Assembly: GCF_021277265.1 (NCBI RefSeq)
Contig: NZ_JAJSOH010000004.1
Location: 248,001 to 312,000 of the forward strand
DNA: 64,000 bases
Direction: 5' to 3'
Source: Kineosporia rhizophila
GTDB taxonomy: Bacteria > Actinomycetota > Actinomycetes > Actinomycetales > Kineosporiaceae
Positions 61,974-64,000 of the stretch are shown in pieces. The notes below the pieces were generated by a model that saw only the letters and a list, made by a program, of their open reading frames with translations, was not told the DNA's origin and searched no databases. Position numbers and translations under genes: made by a program. Each line of letters opens with the position of its first letter. Positions within the stretch are counted from its first letter, which is position 1.

Positions 61974-62807
61974 CTACTGCTTCACCACGTTCCGCCCCGG
62001 CCCACCGCGCAGCACGTCGTCGCCCTTGCCGCCCCAGATGTGGTCGTTCCCGTTGTCCCCGCGGATCAGGTCGTTCCCGCCCTGTCCCCAGAGCCGGTCG
62101 TTCCCGTCCTCACCGAAGATCTGGTCGTTGCCCGCGCCGCCCCAGATCCGGTCGTCACCGGGACCGCCGATCAGGTGCTGGAACCCGGCCCCGGCCCGGA
62201 TCTCGTCGTCACCCGGGCCGGCCGAGGCAGCACTGTCCGCCCCGGAGAGAGTGATCCGGTCGTTGCCGTCGCCGCTCATCACAGCGGCCTGCGCCCCGGC
62301 CTCGATCGTGTCGTTGCCGGTGTGCCCCAGCACCAGGTTGCGGTCGATCTCGGTGGTGCTGCCCTTGTAGCGGTCAGCGCCCGGGCCGAGAGCCACGGTG
62401 TTGAAGAACTCGCCCTTACCGGTGCGGTCGACCAGCGAGACGGAGTCGTTGCGGTCGCCCAGCTTCAGGTTCAGCACGGGCTTCTGGTCGGTCTCGTCGG
62501 GCGGCGTCAGTGTGCACCGCACCTTGGTGGTGTCGTCCTCGTCCGGATGGATGCAGGGCCCTCCGGCCTTGATCCGGACGGCATCATCGATCAGGTAGAC
62601 GAGCTTGTCCTGAGCGGTGTTCCAGCGGACCGAGACCGCTACGTCGTTCACCACGCCGGGCGCCGCGGTGTAGACCAGCCGGCCGTCCTTCTCCGCCACC
62701 GTGGCCCCGACCCGTGGAGCGGCATGGGCGGTGTCGACCAGGGCGAACGGGACGAGGCCGAGCGCCAGCACAGAGGCCGTGCGGCGGACGGCAGTAAACA
62801 GAGCCAT
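61974..62807 (-). CDS. Secreted RTX-type calcium-binding repeat protein
   Basis: 277 residues from ATG at 62807 with AGAGGA 8 bases upstream; an upstream start at 62855 is less likely. A signal peptide (FTAVRRTASVLALGLVPFALVDTAHA) precedes a beta-rich region with one conserved Cys pair (GGPCIHPDEDDTTKVRCTL) and then C-terminal nonapeptide repeats (GDGNDRI, GGPGDDRIWGGAGNDQIFGEDGNDRL, GGKGDDVL) that bind calcium in a beta-roll. Function is unknown; no type I secretion genes are nearby, consistent with Sec export. Confidence 0.85.
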   Translation of the reverse strand: MALFTAVRRTASVLALGLVPFALVDTAHAAPRVGATVAEKDGRLVYTAAPGVVNDVAVSVRWNTAQDKLVYLIDDAVRIKAGGPCIHPDEDDTTKVRCTLTPPDETDQKPVLNLKLGDRNDSVSLVDRTGKGEFFNTVALGPGADRYKGSTTEIDRNLVLGHTGNDTIEAGAQAAVMSGDGNDRITLSGADSAASAGPGDDEIRAGAGFQHLIGGPGDDRIWGGAGNDQIFGEDGNDRLWGQGGNDLIRGDNGNDHIWGGKGDDVLRGGPGRNVVKQ

Positions 62808-62895
62808 GGTGTGCGTCCTCTGCAGAAGATGTGACTCATCATCGAGCATCGGCACGCTACGCCAAGAAGCTGCCCTGGTCTGCCGTACGGCCGGA

Positions 62896-63948
62896 TCAGC
62901 GGTACTGCTTGGGCAGCCGCAGCCCGCGCTCGGCCATCAGCTCCCGTACCCGGTCGGGATAGTCGGTGATGATCCCGTCGATCCCCAGGTCTATCAGGGC
63001 CGCGATGGTGGGCAGGTCGTTGGCAGTCCAGGGCACCACCTTCAGCCCTCGGGCGTGGGCCCGCCGCACCATGGAGCTGTCTACGTAGAAGCGGAACGTG
63101 GGGTCGGCGATCGTGCCGTTCTGGGGGAAGCCGTACACGGGGGAGAGGGTCTTCACACCGGGGACGGCGTCGGCCGCCCGTACGAAGTCGCCGTCATAGT
63201 CGTCGGCGTCGATCCCACCCAGCCAGGGAGAGGCACCCGGCTTACCCACCTGCAGGAAGTCGTAGTTGGTGAGTGCGACGAGGGACAAGCGCGGCGCCAG
63301 CTGGTGCATCAGCCGCAGCGCTCCCCAGTCGAACGACTGAACCGTTACCTGACGCTGCAGTCCGGAGGCACGGATCTCCTCGAAAACCCGCCGTACGAAA
63401 ACCTTCCTGGGGGCGGTCTGCTCCGGCGCCCCGGCTTCCACCTTGGTCTCGATGTTCAGCTTCACGCCCCAGGCGCGGTGCTTACGTACGAGACCGAACA
63501 CGTCTTTGAGTTCGATCATCCGCATCCCCTGAGCCACTTCCTGGCTGGGGTAGCCCGGCAACTGCTGGTAGCCGCAGTTCAGGGTCTTGAGCTGGGCGAG
63601 CGTGAGGTCCTTCACGTATTTACCCGCGTACGGGTACTGCGGGTCACCAGGTGAGACCGGTGCTGTGTCGCGGCACTTGGTGGCGTTGACCTGCCGGTCG
63701 TGCGTCACCATGACCTTCTCGTCCTTGGTGACCTGGGTGTCGAGCTCCAGGGTGCTCACCCCCACCTGGAGAGCCTTGGCGAAACCCTCGATCGAGCTCT
63801 CGGTGGTCAGGCCGATCCCACCGCGGTGGGCCTGCAGATCAAACAATGGACGAGGGGTGGCGGCGTGGGCGGGAAGGGTCACGCTCGCGCCGCACAGGGT
63901 CAGAACTGCAGTGAGGACGAGTCGCCTCGTCCGGGAGTGCAGGGGCAT
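62896..63948 (-). CDS. Secreted glycerophosphodiester phosphodiesterase
   Basis: 350 residues. A signal peptide (TRRLVLTAVLTLCGASVTLPAHA) leads into the GDPD TIM barrel: LQAHRGGIGLTTESSIEGFAKALQVGVSTLELDTQVTKDEKVMVTHDRQV contains the catalytic HRG/HD histidines and the acidic metal ligands, followed by KLNIETKVE and the end motif VPWTANDLPTIAALIDLGIDGIITDYPD. It likely hydrolyses glycerophosphodiesters outside the cell for phosphate or lipid scavenging. No Pho box was recognised in the 52 bp to the window end. Confidence 0.94.
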   Translation of the reverse strand: MPLHSRTRRLVLTAVLTLCGASVTLPAHAATPRPLFDLQAHRGGIGLTTESSIEGFAKALQVGVSTLELDTQVTKDEKVMVTHDRQVNATKCRDTAPVSPGDPQYPYAGKYVKDLTLAQLKTLNCGYQQLPGYPSQEVAQGMRMIELKDVFGLVRKHRAWGVKLNIETKVEAGAPEQTAPRKVFVRRVFEEIRASGLQRQVTVQSFDWGALRLMHQLAPRLSLVALTNYDFLQVGKPGASPWLGGIDADDYDGDFVRAADAVPGVKTLSPVYGFPQNGTIADPTFRFYVDSSMVRRAHARGLKVVPWTANDLPTIAALIDLGIDGIITDYPDRVRELMAERGLRLPKQYR

Positions 63949-64000
63949 CAGATCTCCGATCGATGCGTCGGTGATTCATCACGACTGCCCGGGAAGTCCG

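Overview
The window is high-GC DNA with dense codon bias, many GTG starts and an actinobacterial core gene order: trigger factor, the paired ClpP genes, ClpX, FolC, DUF4233, Ndk, two radical-SAM-associated genes, RNase E, L21, L27, Obg, ProB, ProA, NadD, RsfS and a histidine phosphatase. This points to a chromosome of a sporoactinomycete-type Actinomycetota. A Kineosporiaceae-like host would fit, but that is only a guess from gene content.

Region 1 (1-5292) is the right end of an actinomycete integrative and conjugative element (AICE). It holds the C-terminus of an FtsK/TraB-type DNA translocase, a cluster of 8 GGTAGCG repeats just downstream (a possible clt transfer locus), a small membrane protein, a DnaB-N-terminal-like protein, a P-loop ATPase, an array of CTACAGACCCTGCC-type repeats, an excisionase and a tyrosine integrase. 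The element abuts the 3' end of tRNA-Gly(TCC), its likely attachment site. Its other end is outside the window.

Region 2 (5415-19586) begins with tRNA-Pro(TGG), tig, clpP1, clpP2 and clpX. Two tandem secreted M6 (immune-inhibitor-A-like) metalloproteases follow, then a siderophore-interacting reductase under a near-consensus IdeR/DtxR iron box, an ECF (SigE-family) sigma factor with a membrane partner, and folC.

Region 3 (19596-33661) is an accessory island between folC and DUF4233, which normally lie together. It carries a MerR-controlled drug-type ABC exporter and a ROK-regulated sugar system: a ribose-type ABC importer, a Gfo/Idh/MocA oxidoreductase, two TIM-barrel isomerase-like proteins (one with a Tat signal) and a very large exported PQQ-type sugar dehydrogenase with PKD and C-terminal modules.

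Region 4 (33727-55023) is the conserved core block, with smaller accessory insertions: NHL/thioredoxin protein and diguanylate cyclase after rne, an unknown gene between proB and proA, and a methyltransferase and glycosyltransferase after proA. RNase E has an exceptionally long low-complexity N-terminus of about 900 residues.

Region 5 (55016-63948) is accessory: a divergent TetR/oxidoreductase pair with mirrored 19-bp elements, tRNA-Ala(GGC), an epoxide hydrolase-MerR-SDR operon with a MerR promoter inside the hydrolase gene, a LuxR-type HTH remnant, a two-gene HTH-nucleotidyltransferase/HEPN module (toxin-antitoxin-like) with a 21-bp tandemly duplicated operator, a quinone-oxidoreductase-like gene, an RTX-repeat protein and a secreted glycerophosphodiesterase. 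The most interesting candidates are the AICE transfer/replication module, the HTH-NTase/HEPN pair and the exported sugar-oxidation island.
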